NCBI RefSeq assembly: GCF_037478135.1
Contig: NZ_JBBHDV010000002.1
Location: 1 to 64,000, forward strand
DNA from: Denitratimonas sp037478135
GTDB taxonomy: Bacteria > Pseudomonadota > Gammaproteobacteria > Xanthomonadales > Xanthomonadaceae
Reading direction: 5' to 3'
Length of the DNA: 64,000 nt
The notes under the pieces are model-generated. The model searched no databases. It saw only the letters and a program-made list of their open reading frames with translations, and was not told where the DNA came from. Shown in pieces: positions 27,931 through 38,300 of this stretch. Every line of letters begins with the position of its first letter. Position 1 is the first letter of the stretch. Made by a program: the position numbers and the translations under genes.

Positions 27931-27994
27931 GGCACATATCCGGTATTGATGTTGCGGTTTCCCTGCATCACGTCCGCTGCGAGGCATCCACTGC

Positions 27995-28198
27995 ATAGGT
28001 CGGGCTGAGCACAGCGATGCCCGACATCCGGATGCGTTGGCCATCAAGATGCTGGGGTTCGCTGCGTTCACCGCCAACCTATGCAAGCGTGTCGATACCG
28101 GCCACCGTAAATTCGGTAGGAGCGCACATCGCAGGTGGACACGAAGTTTTGATCCAAGCCCTCAATAGGTCGAGCTGAGCACAGCGATGCCCGACATC
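27995..28198. repeat. Two copies of a GTCGGGC hairpin element
   Basis: Copy 1 at 27995-28028 and copy 2 at 28165-28198, in the same orientation: AGGTCGGGCTGAGCACAGCG followed by ATGCCCGACATC. GTCGGGC pairs with GCCCGAC around a 13-base loop; in copy 2 one stem base is changed. REP-like intergenic elements. Confidence 0.8.
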
Positions 28199-28219
28199 TT
28201 CAACATCCGGACACCAACC

Positions 28220-29209
28220 TCACAGCCGTTCGCGCATCTGCGCCAGCAGTTCCAGCGAACGGCGCCGCACGCGGTGGTCGAAGACGTGGCAGTTGACGAT
28301 CAGCTCGTCGGCGCCGGTGGCTTGCAGGAACTCGCGCAACTGCGGCTCCACTTCAGCCGGTGAACCGACAAAGCTGACCGACAACGTCTTTTCCACATGC
28401 GCGCGCTCGGCCGGCGACCAGAAGCTCTCCATGTCCTCGCGCGGCGGCGGCAGCTGGCCGGGCTGGTTGCGGATCAGCTGCACGAACTGCTGTTGCTGCG
28501 AGGTCGCCGCCACGCGCGCGACATCGCCGTCGTCGGCCAGGATGACGTTCGCCGCCACCATTGCGCAGGGCTTGTCGAGGCGGGCCGAAACGCGGAACAG
28601 GCGGCGGTACGTGGCCAGCGCATCGTGCATCTGCGCAGGTGCGAAATGCGAGGCGAACGAGTAGGGCAGCCCCATCATCGCCGCAAGCTGCGCACCGTAC
28701 AGACTCGATCCCAGTATCCACACCGCCACGTCCAGTCCGGCACCGGGCACGGCCTGTACTGCCTGGCCGGGACGGGCCGGGGCGAAATAGCCGATCAGTT
28801 CGTTGACATCGTCCGGGAAGCCGTCGACATCACCGACCAGATTGCGACGCAACGCGCGAGCGGTGCGCTGGTCGGTACCCGGCGCACGTCCCAGGCCCAG
28901 ATCAATGCGTCCCGGATACAGCGCAGCCAGCGTGCCGAACTGTTCGGCGATCACCAATGGCGCGTGGTTGGGCAGCATCACGCCGCCGGCGCCGACGCGG
29001 ATACGCGAGGTGGCCCCGGCGACATGGCCGATCAGCACCGAGGTCGCGGCGCTGGCGATGCCGGTCATGTTGTGGTGCTCGGCCAGCCAGTAGCGGTGGT
29101 AACCCAGCGATTCGGCCCATTGCGCCAGATCGCGGGTTTCAGCAAAGGAATCTGCGGCGCTGCCGCCCTGGCGGATCGGCGCCAGATCAAGGATCGAAAA
29201 AGGAATCAT
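28220..29209 (-). CDS. Luciferase-like (LLM) flavin-dependent oxidoreductase
   Basis: 329 residues from ATG 29209 (MIPFSILDLAPIRQG). Class LLM monooxygenase fold: YHRYWLAEHHNMTGIASAAT, RIRVGAGGVMLPNHAPLVIA, EQFGTLAALYPGRIDLGLGR. Closest in feel to the MsnO8-like group of single-gene LLM oxidoreductases. Substrate unknown. Monocistronic. Confidence 0.88.
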   Translation of the reverse strand: MIPFSILDLAPIRQGGSAADSFAETRDLAQWAESLGYHRYWLAEHHNMTGIASAATSVLIGHVAGATSRIRVGAGGVMLPNHAPLVIAEQFGTLAALYPGRIDLGLGRAPGTDQRTARALRRNLVGDVDGFPDDVNELIGYFAPARPGQAVQAVPGAGLDVAVWILGSSLYGAQLAAMMGLPYSFASHFAPAQMHDALATYRRLFRVSARLDKPCAMVAANVILADDGDVARVAATSQQQQFVQLIRNQPGQLPPPREDMESFWSPAERAHVEKTLSVSFVGSPAEVEPQLREFLQATGADELIVNCHVFDHRVRRRSLELLAQMRERL

Positions 29210-29403
29210 GCAGGCCTCGTGGCAGGGTGCGCGCGGCGGGTGAAGCCGGTGGTGCGGCGCGTTGGCGGGTGAAGGATGCGGCGAAGGCATCGTGGGTCTG
29301 GCACTTTAATCTGGTCGTAAGCCCGGCAACTCAAGCCCGGCCCGGGAAATCCCAGGCCGCGGCGCTGCGCGTATGATTGACGTTTGTTCTGCCGGAAAGC
29401 CCG

Positions 29404-30081
29404 ATGCTGCGCGTTCACCACCTGGAAAATTCCCGTTCCCAGCGGATCCTCTGGCTGCTGGAGGAACTGGAGCTGGATTATGAGATCGTGCACTACGCGC
29501 GCGATCCTGACACCTTGCTGGCGCCGCCCGGGTTGCGTGCGGTGCACCCGCTGGGCAAGTCACCGCTGGTCGAGGACGACGGCCAGGTGCTGGCCGAATC
29601 GGCCGCGATCTGCGAGGTGCTGGTGGAACGCCACGGCGCCGGACGTCTGCGCCCGCCGCTGGGAAGCCCGGAATGGGCGCGCTACCTGTACTGGATGCAT
29701 TTCGCCGAAGGATCGGCGATGCCGCCGCTGCTGATGAAGCTGGTTTTCGACCGGATCGGTTCGGCACCGGCGCCGTTTTTCCTGAAGCCGGTGCTGCGTG
29801 GTGTCGCCGACAAGGTCCGCGCACGGCTGATCACACCGCAGCTGGCGGCCCAGCGCAGCTATCTGGAAGGCGAGCTGGCGGCGCGGACCTGGTTCGCGGG
29901 AGAGGCCTTCAGCGCCGCCGACATCATGATGAGCTTTCCGCTGGAAGCGATGGCGGCGCGTTTCGGGTTCGGGGCGGAACAGCCGCATCTGGCCGGTTTC
30001 CTGCAGCGTATCCACGCGCGCCCGGCTTACCGCAGGGCGCTGCAACGGGGCGGGCCGTTTTCGATACCCGGCGCGGACTGA
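29404..30081 (+). CDS. Glutathione S-transferase
   Basis: 225 residues from ATG 29404. N-terminal thioredoxin-fold GST domain (LENSRSQRILWLLEELELDY, then GKSPLVEDDGQVLAESAAIC with the cis-Pro and Glu-Ser that bind glutathione) and a C-terminal helical domain (FAGEAFSAADIMMSFPLEA). Substrate cannot be predicted. Confidence 0.9.
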   Translation: MLRVHHLENSRSQRILWLLEELELDYEIVHYARDPDTLLAPPGLRAVHPLGKSPLVEDDGQVLAESAAICEVLVERHGAGRLRPPLGSPEWARYLYWMHFAEGSAMPPLLMKLVFDRIGSAPAPFFLKPVLRGVADKVRARLITPQLAAQRSYLEGELAARTWFAGEAFSAADIMMSFPLEAMAARFGFGAEQPHLAGFLQRIHARPAYRRALQRGGPFSIPGAD

Positions 30082-30142
30082 GGCGTGCTTGCAGGTCGCG
30101 CGGAGTGGCCTGTTGCCAGCCTCGGCGCGCCGGGAGGCGGCT

Positions 30143-31447
30143 TCAATCCTTGTTGACGCCTTTGTGCGATGAGGTGGCGGTTTCGCCCCGGCCGTTGGAG
30201 CGGCGCTGGTCCTGCGCGCGGATGAAGTCGCGCACCTGCGGATAGACCGTCTGCCGCCAGCGCCGGCCGCTGAAGATGCCGTAATGCCCGGCGCCTTCCA
30301 CTTCGATGTGCTGGCGGCGGTCATCCGGCACGTTGCTGCACAGATCCTGTGCGGCGCGGGTCTGGCCGAGGCCGGAAATATCGTCCAGCTCGCCTTCGAT
30401 GGTCAGCAGCGCGCTGTCGTGGATGTCTTCGGGCGCCACGCGCACTCCGTCCACATGCCATTCGCCGCGCGGCAGCAGATGCTTCTGGAACACGATTTCG
30501 ATCGTGTCCAGGTAGAACTCGGCGTCCATGTCCAGCACCGCGTTGTATTCGTCGTAGAAGCGGCGATGCGATTCGGCGTCTTCAAGATCGCCGCGCAGCA
30601 GGTCCTGGTAGAAATCCCAGTGCGACTGGAAGTGGCGGCCCGGGTTCATCGCGATGAAGCCGGCATGCTGCAGGAAGCCCGGATACACCTTGCGCCCGTG
30701 CCCTGGATAGGGATGCGGCACTTCATGGATGACATTGTTGGAAAACCAGTGCAGCGGCTTGGTGGTGGCCAGCGAGTTGACCTGGGTGGGACTGTTGCGG
30801 GTGTCGATCGGGCCGCCCATCATCGTCATCGACAGCGGCAGATCCTCGCCTGCGCTGGCCATCAGCGAGATCGCCGCCAGCACCGGCACGGTCGGCTGGC
30901 AGACCGAGATCACGTGCAGATTGCGCGCCCCGATATGGCGGATGAACTGCTGCACGATGGCGATGTAGTCCCCCAGCCCGAAAGTGCCTTCGGACAGTGG
31001 CACCATGCGCGCATCGACCCAGTCGGTGATGAAGACCTTGTGGTCGGCCAGCAGAGTGCGCACGGTGTCGCGCAGCAGGGTGGAATGGTGGCCGGAGAGC
31101 GGCGCCACCACGAGCACGGTCGGGTCGTCCTTCAACCCGGCGATGCAGCCGGCATCGTCGCTGAAGCGCTTGAAACGCAGCAGCTTGCAGAACGGCGTAT
31201 CCAGCACGGTGCGTTGCAGCACTGCGATCTCGGTGCCATGCGCCTGCACCTGGGCAAGATTGAACTCGGGCTTTTCGTAGTCCTTGCCGATGCGGTAGGC
31301 CAGTTCGAAATCAGCCGCCAGCCGCGCCGCGCCGGGCACGTAGGAATACAGGCTGCCCTTCTCGGAAAAGATCCGCGCCCCGGCCTCGGACAGATAGGTG
31401 AACGGCGACATCAGCGCGCGCTGGGCTTCATGCAGGGTGTACAGCAT
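30143..31447 (-). CDS. phaZ: Intracellular polyhydroxyalkanoate depolymerase
   Basis: 434 residues, alpha/beta-hydrolase of the intracellular PHB depolymerase family. Catalytic nucleophile is Cys in VISVCQPTVPVLAA (the family uses Cys rather than Ser); the late EGAGHYGIFSGRRWR supplies the His. Also RFKRF and APLSGHHSTLLRDTV. Mobilises stored PHB to hydroxybutyrate. Confidence 0.9.
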   Translation of the reverse strand: MLYTLHEAQRALMSPFTYLSEAGARIFSEKGSLYSYVPGAARLAADFELAYRIGKDYEKPEFNLAQVQAHGTEIAVLQRTVLDTPFCKLLRFKRFSDDAGCIAGLKDDPTVLVVAPLSGHHSTLLRDTVRTLLADHKVFITDWVDARMVPLSEGTFGLGDYIAIVQQFIRHIGARNLHVISVCQPTVPVLAAISLMASAGEDLPLSMTMMGGPIDTRNSPTQVNSLATTKPLHWFSNNVIHEVPHPYPGHGRKVYPGFLQHAGFIAMNPGRHFQSHWDFYQDLLRGDLEDAESHRRFYDEYNAVLDMDAEFYLDTIEIVFQKHLLPRGEWHVDGVRVAPEDIHDSALLTIEGELDDISGLGQTRAAQDLCSNVPDDRRQHIEVEGAGHYGIFSGRRWRQTVYPQVRDFIRAQDQRRSNGRGETATSSHKGVNKD

Positions 31448-31652
31448 CGGATGTCTCCAGACGGTAAGCCGCCGATTCTACTGCGGTGCAGCATGATGTG
31501 CAGGTGAACTTTGTCGTTGCTGCGAGTGCTGTCGCATCCGGCTGCACCCGTTGGCGCGCCGATACGGGCTCAGTGGTGCCGGCCGTCGCAGTACCGCAGC
31601 GCGGGCAGGCGGAAACGAAAACGGCCTGCCGCATGCGCGACAGGCCGTTCCG

Positions 31653-31687
31653 GGAAAACACCTGGCCGGGAGATGTTCCGGCCAGGC
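31653..31687 (-). terminator. Terminator after the subtilase gene
   Basis: Perfect stem CCTGGCCGG / CCGGCCAGG (31661-31669 and 31678-31686), followed on the minus strand by TGTTTTCCC. A second hairpin AACGGCCTG / CAGGCCGTT lies just beyond at about 31620-31649. Confidence 0.75.
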
Positions 31688-31704
31688 AGGGGTGCAACCG
31701 GCGA

Positions 31705-34700
31705 TCAGTCCCCGCCGGCGCCTTCGAAACCGTCCTCGAAGATGTCCGGGCCACGGATGGCGCAGTTCACGTCGATGTCGGTGATCGGGTCAAAGCCCAT
31801 GACGCCGCTGCCGTTGCTGACGATGCAGTTCTGGCCTTCCGGCTGGGTGTGGACGGTGACCTCGTAGGCGGTTTCGGTTGCCAGGCCGGGGTTGAAGCTG
31901 AAGAGCCCGTTGAAGCGCCTGGTGATGGTCTGGTCGCCATTGAGCTGCAGCACGATCTCGTTGCCGGCGGACATGTTGCGAAGCTGACCACCCACCGGAC
32001 TGATCACCGGCGGCAGGTCCTCACAGACCACTTCCACATCGGTCACGTGGGCAGCGGCAATCGTGCCTTCGCCATTGCTGACCTCGCAGCTTTGACCGAA
32101 CGGATGCGTGCCTACGACGACGACATAGGGCGCGCCATCGGCCAGGCCCAGATCGAACTCGAACGGACCATCAGCGCTGATCGGCAGGCTGCTGGCACCG
32201 TTGAGCCACAGCACCAGCCCTTCACCGGTCAGCCCGTCAACCTCGCCACCGACGGTGTAGGCCGGAGGCGTGGTGAACGAGAACGGCTCGGAGAAGTCGC
32301 TGTCGCCGCAGACGTTGTTGGCCCCGACACGCCAGTAGTACGTGGTCTGAAGTGCCAGTTCGGTGTCCGGCGACCAGGTGTTCAGGTTCGAACTGCCGCT
32401 GGCCACAATGTTGCTGAACCCGGCATCGGTGGCGACCTGGATGGTGTATTCCGTCGCTTCCGCGTCGTCAGCCCAGGAGAAGGTCGGAATCAGCGGTACA
32501 TCGGTCGCACCGTCGGCTGGAAGCGCGAGCACCGGATCACCGGGCAGGCCGGCCTTGACGGCCAGCGTGGCGGCGATGTCGTGGCTGATCGGCTCGGCGC
32601 CACTGGAGACACCGTTGATCGTCAGCGGGTAGCTGCCACTGGCCACGCTGTCAGTGCTGTGCACCGACAGTTGGCTGATGGCCGCCGGTGCCGCCGGTGT
32701 CAGCGGGTTCGGCGTGAAGCTGCTGCCGGCCGTGGCCGGCACGCCGCTGACACTCAGTGTCACCGGATCGACGAACTCGTAGCGGCTGAGCACGCCGATA
32801 TCGAACTGCGCGTCGGAACCTGCACAGATCTCGACCGCACCCGGGGTGACCGACAGATTGAAATCCGGCTCGGTGCTGATGTCGAAACCACCCGCAGCGG
32901 CCAGGGCATAGGTCTGCGGCCCCATCGGCACGTTGATGCCGCGCACCTGGATTTCGTACACACCCAAGGCCGGTGCATCGAACTGGATGCGGTGCAGGTT
33001 GTTGAGGTTGTCGTAGTTGCTGGTGCTGGTGTCCTGGGTCGGGTTGGCGTTGTTCACGTTGAAACCGGCCGGCAGCTTCTGCGTCCAGACATCACCGTTG
33101 GGGGCCTTCACTTCGAGCCGCAAGCTGTTGACCGTGGCCGGGCTGGCATTGACGCTGCCGGGCTCGTCGGTCCAGGTCAGGATGAAGGTCAGGCGTTCGT
33201 CGGAGGTGGCGCTGAGCTGGTAGGTGTGTGCCTCACCGGTAGCCAGGCCGATTTCTTCATCATGGATGAACAGGCGGGTGTCATCACCGACGAAATGCAG
33301 CGAGTCGTCCAGCAGGATGCGGCCAAAGCCTTGCGCCTGTCCCGGATTGGCGCCTGCGCCACTGCCGGTCATGCGGAATGCGCCGGTGGCCATGACGGCC
33401 TTGACCAGCGCGCCGGATGCATCCGGCATGGCGTCGGCCGGCGTGCGCTGGCCGCTGGGGTAGAAGCCGCTGGCCAGATAGTCGCGCACCAGTGCCGCCA
33501 GACCTGCAGCAGTGGGCGAGGCCATCGAGGTGCCACTCATGCCGGCGACACCGGACTCGGAACGTCCGGCGGACTGCACGCTGCTGCCTTGGGCAGTCAG
33601 ATCGGGCTTGGTGCGCGAGTCGAGTGCCGGGCCGCGCGAGGAGTAGCTGGCCATGTTGTTGGCTGCGGTTCCGCGGCTGGTGGCGCCGATCGACAGCACG
33701 TTCTTGGCGTTGCCGGGGCTGCCGACGTTGTTGCCGTTGGGGCACTGGGTGCCATCGTTGCCGGCGGCAAACACCATCAGCAGATCGTCGTGGTCCTGCA
33801 TGATGCGGTCGGCATGACGTGAATTCGGACGGTAGGGGATGGTGCATCCTGAAACACACAGGCCAGTCTGGCTGCTGACACAGCCCGATCCCCAGGAGTT
33901 GTTGTGGATGCGGGCGCCGCTCTGATACGCCACTTCGGCCGCGTGATAGGGATTGCCGCCGTGCTGGTTCAGATAGGCCAGGTTGCTGCCGGTTTCCTGT
34001 ATCACCAGCTTGGCACCGGTGGCCATGCCGTCCAGATTGGTGCCGCCGCTGGCGGTGGTGAAGTTGTCGCAGTCCACCCCCGGCTTGGAGAAGCTGTCAT
34101 TGCCGGCGACCGAGCCGGCCACGTGCGTACCGTGGCCATGGTTGTCGGCCCAGGAGCCGCCGGAAAGGCCGGACCATTTGTAATAGGCCACCACCTTGCG
34201 GGCATCGTTGTTGGGCGAAATGCTGGGGCAGGAGGTGCCCGAGGTGCAGACGTCGATCGGGGTGACCTGGGTGTCATCGCGGAAGGCGCGGTTGTCCTGG
34301 TACAGGCCGGTGTCCAGCACGCCGACCGTCTGCCCGCAGCCGTAGACGCCGCGATCCCAGACCGGGGTTTGCGGTGAAGGCGAGTTCTCATTGCTCTGGT
34401 GCAGCCACTGGCCCTGCGAGTTGTAGCTGCGCGCCGGCAGATGCAGGCCAACCGACAGCACGTCGTCGCGCTGGGCCAGCTGTTCGACGATGCCGGCCAG
34501 CGCATCGCGCTCGAATCGCGCCAAGGTCAGCAGTTCGCCGCCGACATTCATTGTCTGCGCGTCCAGCAGCCCGGCCACCGAGGCGATCGCGCTGCGCGAG
34601 GCGTCGAGGCTGGCGCGGGTGTCCAGGGTGATTTCAAGCCGCTCCACGCCCAGCGCGGCGATGAGGTCATCGCCATCGAGCGTGGTGTAGATGTTCGGGT

Positions 34701-35073
34701 CGACCTTCAGCGCCGGCAACATCGGGCCGCTCCAGACCACGCCATCAATCGCCTGCATCGTGCTGTCCAGCGTGGCCGGCATGCGCACGATATAGGCGTA
34801 ATGCGGGGCGTAGCCGATGATGCGGGCGCCGGCGGCTTCCACGGCATGACGCTGGCGCTCGCCGATCGGGCCGTCGAACTTGACGATGCGCAGGGTCGAA
34901 CGGTCGACTGCGCTGTGAGACAGCAGGCTGTTCAGGGCCGAGCCGCTGGCGACGGTATTGCCGCTGCAGACATCGTGGGTGGCGCCGGAGAACGACACCA
35001 GACACCCATGGGTGTCGGCTGACGCCATCGCCGGCAATGCCAGCATGATGGCCAGTGGAAGAACTTTACGCAT
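31705..35073 (-). CDS. Secreted subtilisin-like (S8) serine protease
   Basis: 1122-residue exported protease. Signal peptide 1-19, propeptide to about 215, then an S8 catalytic domain: D254 (VGVLDTG), H314 (NHGHGTHVAG), oxyanion Asn in HNNSWGSG and S516 (GTSMASPTAAG). A PPC/P-type beta domain follows (LTFILTWTDEPGS, YEIQVRGINVP), then Ig/FN3-like repeats (WADDAEATEYTIQVATDAGF, TTYYWRVGANN) and two related 70-residue modules. It ends with IFEDGFEG and a few residues, a C-terminal motif seen on many secreted proteins of this family. Probably degrades extracellular protein. Confidence 0.93.
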   Translation of the reverse strand: MRKVLPLAIMLALPAMASADTHGCLVSFSGATHDVCSGNTVASGSALNSLLSHSAVDRSTLRIVKFDGPIGERQRHAVEAAGARIIGYAPHYAYIVRMPATLDSTMQAIDGVVWSGPMLPALKVDPNIYTTLDGDDLIAALGVERLEITLDTRASLDASRSAIASVAGLLDAQTMNVGGELLTLARFERDALAGIVEQLAQRDDVLSVGLHLPARSYNSQGQWLHQSNENSPSPQTPVWDRGVYGCGQTVGVLDTGLYQDNRAFRDDTQVTPIDVCTSGTSCPSISPNNDARKVVAYYKWSGLSGGSWADNHGHGTHVAGSVAGNDSFSKPGVDCDNFTTASGGTNLDGMATGAKLVIQETGSNLAYLNQHGGNPYHAAEVAYQSGARIHNNSWGSGCVSSQTGLCVSGCTIPYRPNSRHADRIMQDHDDLLMVFAAGNDGTQCPNGNNVGSPGNAKNVLSIGATSRGTAANNMASYSSRGPALDSRTKPDLTAQGSSVQSAGRSESGVAGMSGTSMASPTAAGLAALVRDYLASGFYPSGQRTPADAMPDASGALVKAVMATGAFRMTGSGAGANPGQAQGFGRILLDDSLHFVGDDTRLFIHDEEIGLATGEAHTYQLSATSDERLTFILTWTDEPGSVNASPATVNSLRLEVKAPNGDVWTQKLPAGFNVNNANPTQDTSTSNYDNLNNLHRIQFDAPALGVYEIQVRGINVPMGPQTYALAAAGGFDISTEPDFNLSVTPGAVEICAGSDAQFDIGVLSRYEFVDPVTLSVSGVPATAGSSFTPNPLTPAAPAAISQLSVHSTDSVASGSYPLTINGVSSGAEPISHDIAATLAVKAGLPGDPVLALPADGATDVPLIPTFSWADDAEATEYTIQVATDAGFSNIVASGSSNLNTWSPDTELALQTTYYWRVGANNVCGDSDFSEPFSFTTPPAYTVGGEVDGLTGEGLVLWLNGASSLPISADGPFEFDLGLADGAPYVVVVGTHPFGQSCEVSNGEGTIAAAHVTDVEVVCEDLPPVISPVGGQLRNMSAGNEIVLQLNGDQTITRRFNGLFSFNPGLATETAYEVTVHTQPEGQNCIVSNGSGVMGFDPITDIDVNCAIRGPDIFEDGFEGAGGD

Positions 35074-35334
35074 GGAGGCTCCCTCGAAAGATGGTGAAAC
35101 CGGGCGTCTTGGCGCCGCGTCAGGTGATCAACTGTCGTACTTCGCAGCACTGATGGCGGACGGATGTGGTAGCGCAACCGGGTGTTGCCTGGGTCCGGAA
35201 TGGAAGCCAGCCCCCCTGGCTGTTTTCCCGTCTGCGAAATCGAGTGTGCTGGAAAGTACCACGAAATCCATGGGTCCGTCCGGGCGCGGTGCTTTGGAAA
35301 AAGGAGCGCAGGCTGTGCGCCGTGGATACCGGCT
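35074..35334. other. Gap upstream of the subtilase gene
   Basis: About 260 bases holding the minus-strand leader of the protease gene; GAGGGAGCC lies just 5' of its ATG on the minus strand. No other feature was recognised before the terminator at 35335. Confidence 0.6.
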
Positions 35335-35369
35335 ACAAAAAAATCGGGCCTCCCGAAGGAGGCCCGATC
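35335..35369 (-). terminator. Terminator after the 1832-residue secreted protein
   Basis: Perfect 11-base stem ATCGGGCCTCC / GGAGGCCCGAT with a CGAA loop (35343-35368), followed on the minus strand by a run of seven T. Lies 23 bases 3' of the large gene. Confidence 0.9.
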
Positions 35370-35391
35370 AAGGTTTACCGCAGGCTATGGA

Positions 35392-38300
35392 TTACGGGGT
35401 AGGGATCGTAATCGCATTGCCGGCCTTGTTATAGCCGTACTCAATGACCTGGGCTGGAAGTCCTGTGGCGCCGGAAGACACCACACGGAGGTAGCCGTAG
35501 TTCAGCTTGCCGGTTTCCTCGTTTTCGAAGGCAAAGCCGATATAGCCATCAACGTTACCGTTCCAGTTCACCAGCTTCAGCGAAGCCGCACTGATGGGGG
35601 AGGCTGGGCCGATGGTGTCACCGGGCTGCAGCACGGCAAACTCCACGCCATCGCCGTCCACGACGCCGCCGACATCCAGAGAGGCGGCGTCGCCGAACCA
35701 GTACACGGTCAGGCTGCCATCACCGTAGTCGTACAGGTTGATATCGTCGACCCGATTCGGGTCCCAGGTATCCAAAGTCTGGGTCACGAAGTCGTAGGTG
35801 ATGTCTCCTCCTGCGTCGATGGTTGTGTTGATCTGGCCAACCACGATTTCCGGCTCCGGCGGCGGATCATCACCTTCGAAGCCGTCGCTGAAGATCGCCG
35901 GCGGCTGCGCGGTGACCTCCATGGTGACCGTCAGGTCGATGCGCGGGTACTCCGTGTCATTGGAGTTCACACAGATCAGGGCCTCGTAGCTGCCCGGTGC
36001 CATGCCGGTGGCATTGCCCGTAACCGTGACCGTCTGCGAATCGCCGTCCATGATCGTGCCGGAGGCCGGGGTGACGCTCAGCCAGGACACGTTGCTCGGG
36101 TTTTCGCAGCCGATGCCCGGAGGACCAGCCTGGTCTTCGATGGCACGGACGAACAGGCTCTTGTACTCCTCGAAGCCATCGATGATCGGAGTCCATTCGC
36201 CCGAGGAATACGAGTAGCCACCCGCATTCGCGCTGCTGGTTTCATCGGAGGCGATGTACAGCCCCGCGATCGACGTGGCATCCCACTCAAGGCCGATGTA
36301 GACGCTGCCTTCGGTGATTTCCAGACCCATTTCGGAGATGTCGATGGCCTGGAAGCTCTGCTCCAGTGCGGCGGTGATGTTGTTCGCCGTGGCGTTCACC
36401 CGACCCAGCTCGGTACCCGGAGCACCGCCCGGACCGTCGTCGGCAAAGACCACCACCACGACCGGTGCCGAAGTCACGCCGGCATTGGTCAGCAGCGAGA
36501 CGCAGACCGTGGTGTAGGTGGCCGGGTAGCTGCTCGGGGTGAACTTGTCGACGTACTTGGGATCGGTGCCGGCGCTGGCGTTCCAGCCGTAACCGTTGTC
36601 CGGTGCGCCGTTGCCATCGTGCACCACCAGGCCGGGCGTACCAACCTGGCACGACGGATCGTTGGCGAAGACGACGTTGGAAACGGTCGCTGGAGGCGTG
36701 TGGTACGCCGCTGCATCAGACTTCAGGTCATGGTGAGCCGAGGCCTGTGCCGGTGCGGACGGATCGAACTTGGCCGCGTCATTGGTGCCGGTGTTCCGGC
36801 GCATGTCGGCCTGGGTGACAGCTGCAGGGCCGGCCAGGGCACGTCGGATCTGGTATTCCAGACGGCTGCCGGCTTCACCGACGTTGCTGATTTGCAGCGT
36901 GTCGGTGCCGGTGGTGCCGGCCATCGCGGTGATGTTCAGTGCGAACTTGTCCAGATCGATTTCAGGCTGGGGCAGAGGGTCGTCGTTGATCACGATCGTG
37001 TAGTCCTCGGCCTGACCGTAACCTGCGGTGTTGCAGGGCTCGGGCACGGAGCTGAACTTCTTGATCACGCGCATGCGGGTTTCGCCCAGCAGCGCACCTT
37101 CCGGCACCGTGATTTCGCCGGTGGACTGCTTGCCATCGGTACCGGTCGATCCGACAAGGTCGGTCAGCACGTAGCCTTCGCTCGCGTCGAACACGCCATC
37201 GCGGTTCCAGTCGATGTAGGCGCGGATGCGGGTGGTGAAGTTACCGCCGGTGTTGCCCTCGACCGCAATCGAGTACACGCCGCCCAGCGATACATCACCG
37301 CCAGTGACGGCACGGAAGTCTTCCAGCGCCGGGCTTCCGCCAACCGCCGGATCGCTTTCGTTGTCGATGCCGCTGAACACCACGCGGCTGATCGGCTCCA
37401 CGTCGGACGGGAAGGTCACGTTGCAGTACGGTGCCGGGAACGGCAGCTCGACGAACTGGGCCTCGACCGTACAGTCGGCGGTGACCGGGCCGGCGATGTA
37501 GGTGTTGCCGCTCAGGGTGCCCGGGCAGGTACCGCCCATCGTGCCCACGCCATAGCCGAAGTCCGGCGTCAGGGTGAACGTGACCAGGCCGTTCTCATCA
37601 ACCGTCTGCACGGTGTTCGGCGAGATCGTGCCGTTGGCGCCGTTGACCGACGGGGTCACCTCGAACGTCACGCCGCTCGGGTTGACGACCATTTCAACCG
37701 GGACGGAAACCAGCGGGTTTTCCTCGTCGTTGCTGTTGATGCACAGCTCACCTTCGTAGGTGCCCGGGGGCATGCCGGTGGCATCGAAGGTCACGTCCAC
37801 GCTGTCGCTGCCGCCGGCACCGGTGGTGCCGCTGGTCGGATTCACCGACAGCCAGGGCAGATCGACCGGGCTGGCACAGGCGCTGCCACCGCTTTCCACG
37901 CTCACCACCATGGTCAGGTGGAAGTCCGGGAAGTTGATGGCGGAGGCCGGGGTTGGCTGGTCGATTGAGCAGGTGGCACTGCTGATGAAGGTCGGATGGG
38001 TTTCCGGGGTGGCGTTGGCACCCGGGAAGAACTGTCCGTCGTCACTGCCATCGGTATACCACTCGACCACCAGATCGGTAGCGACGGTGTCGCTGATCAC
38101 GCCGGTCACCGGAATGGTGACCGAGGCCAATGCGCCGCTCACGGTGGTGGTTGTGGTGCCGATCAGAGTCAGTGCAGCGGTCGGGATCGTGTCCACCGTC
38201 GTGCTGCTCGGGATGGTGTACAGATTGATCGTCGTCGGCAGGCCGCCCGGGATGTCAATGGAGCCGGTCGAGATCGTCACCGAAGTGACGGTCGCGGCGC

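Noticed and set aside
35182..37968. A 928-codon plus-strand frame opposite the large secreted gene
   Set aside because: Gly/Val/Arg/His-rich shadow; the minus strand has a signal peptide, RBS and real domains.
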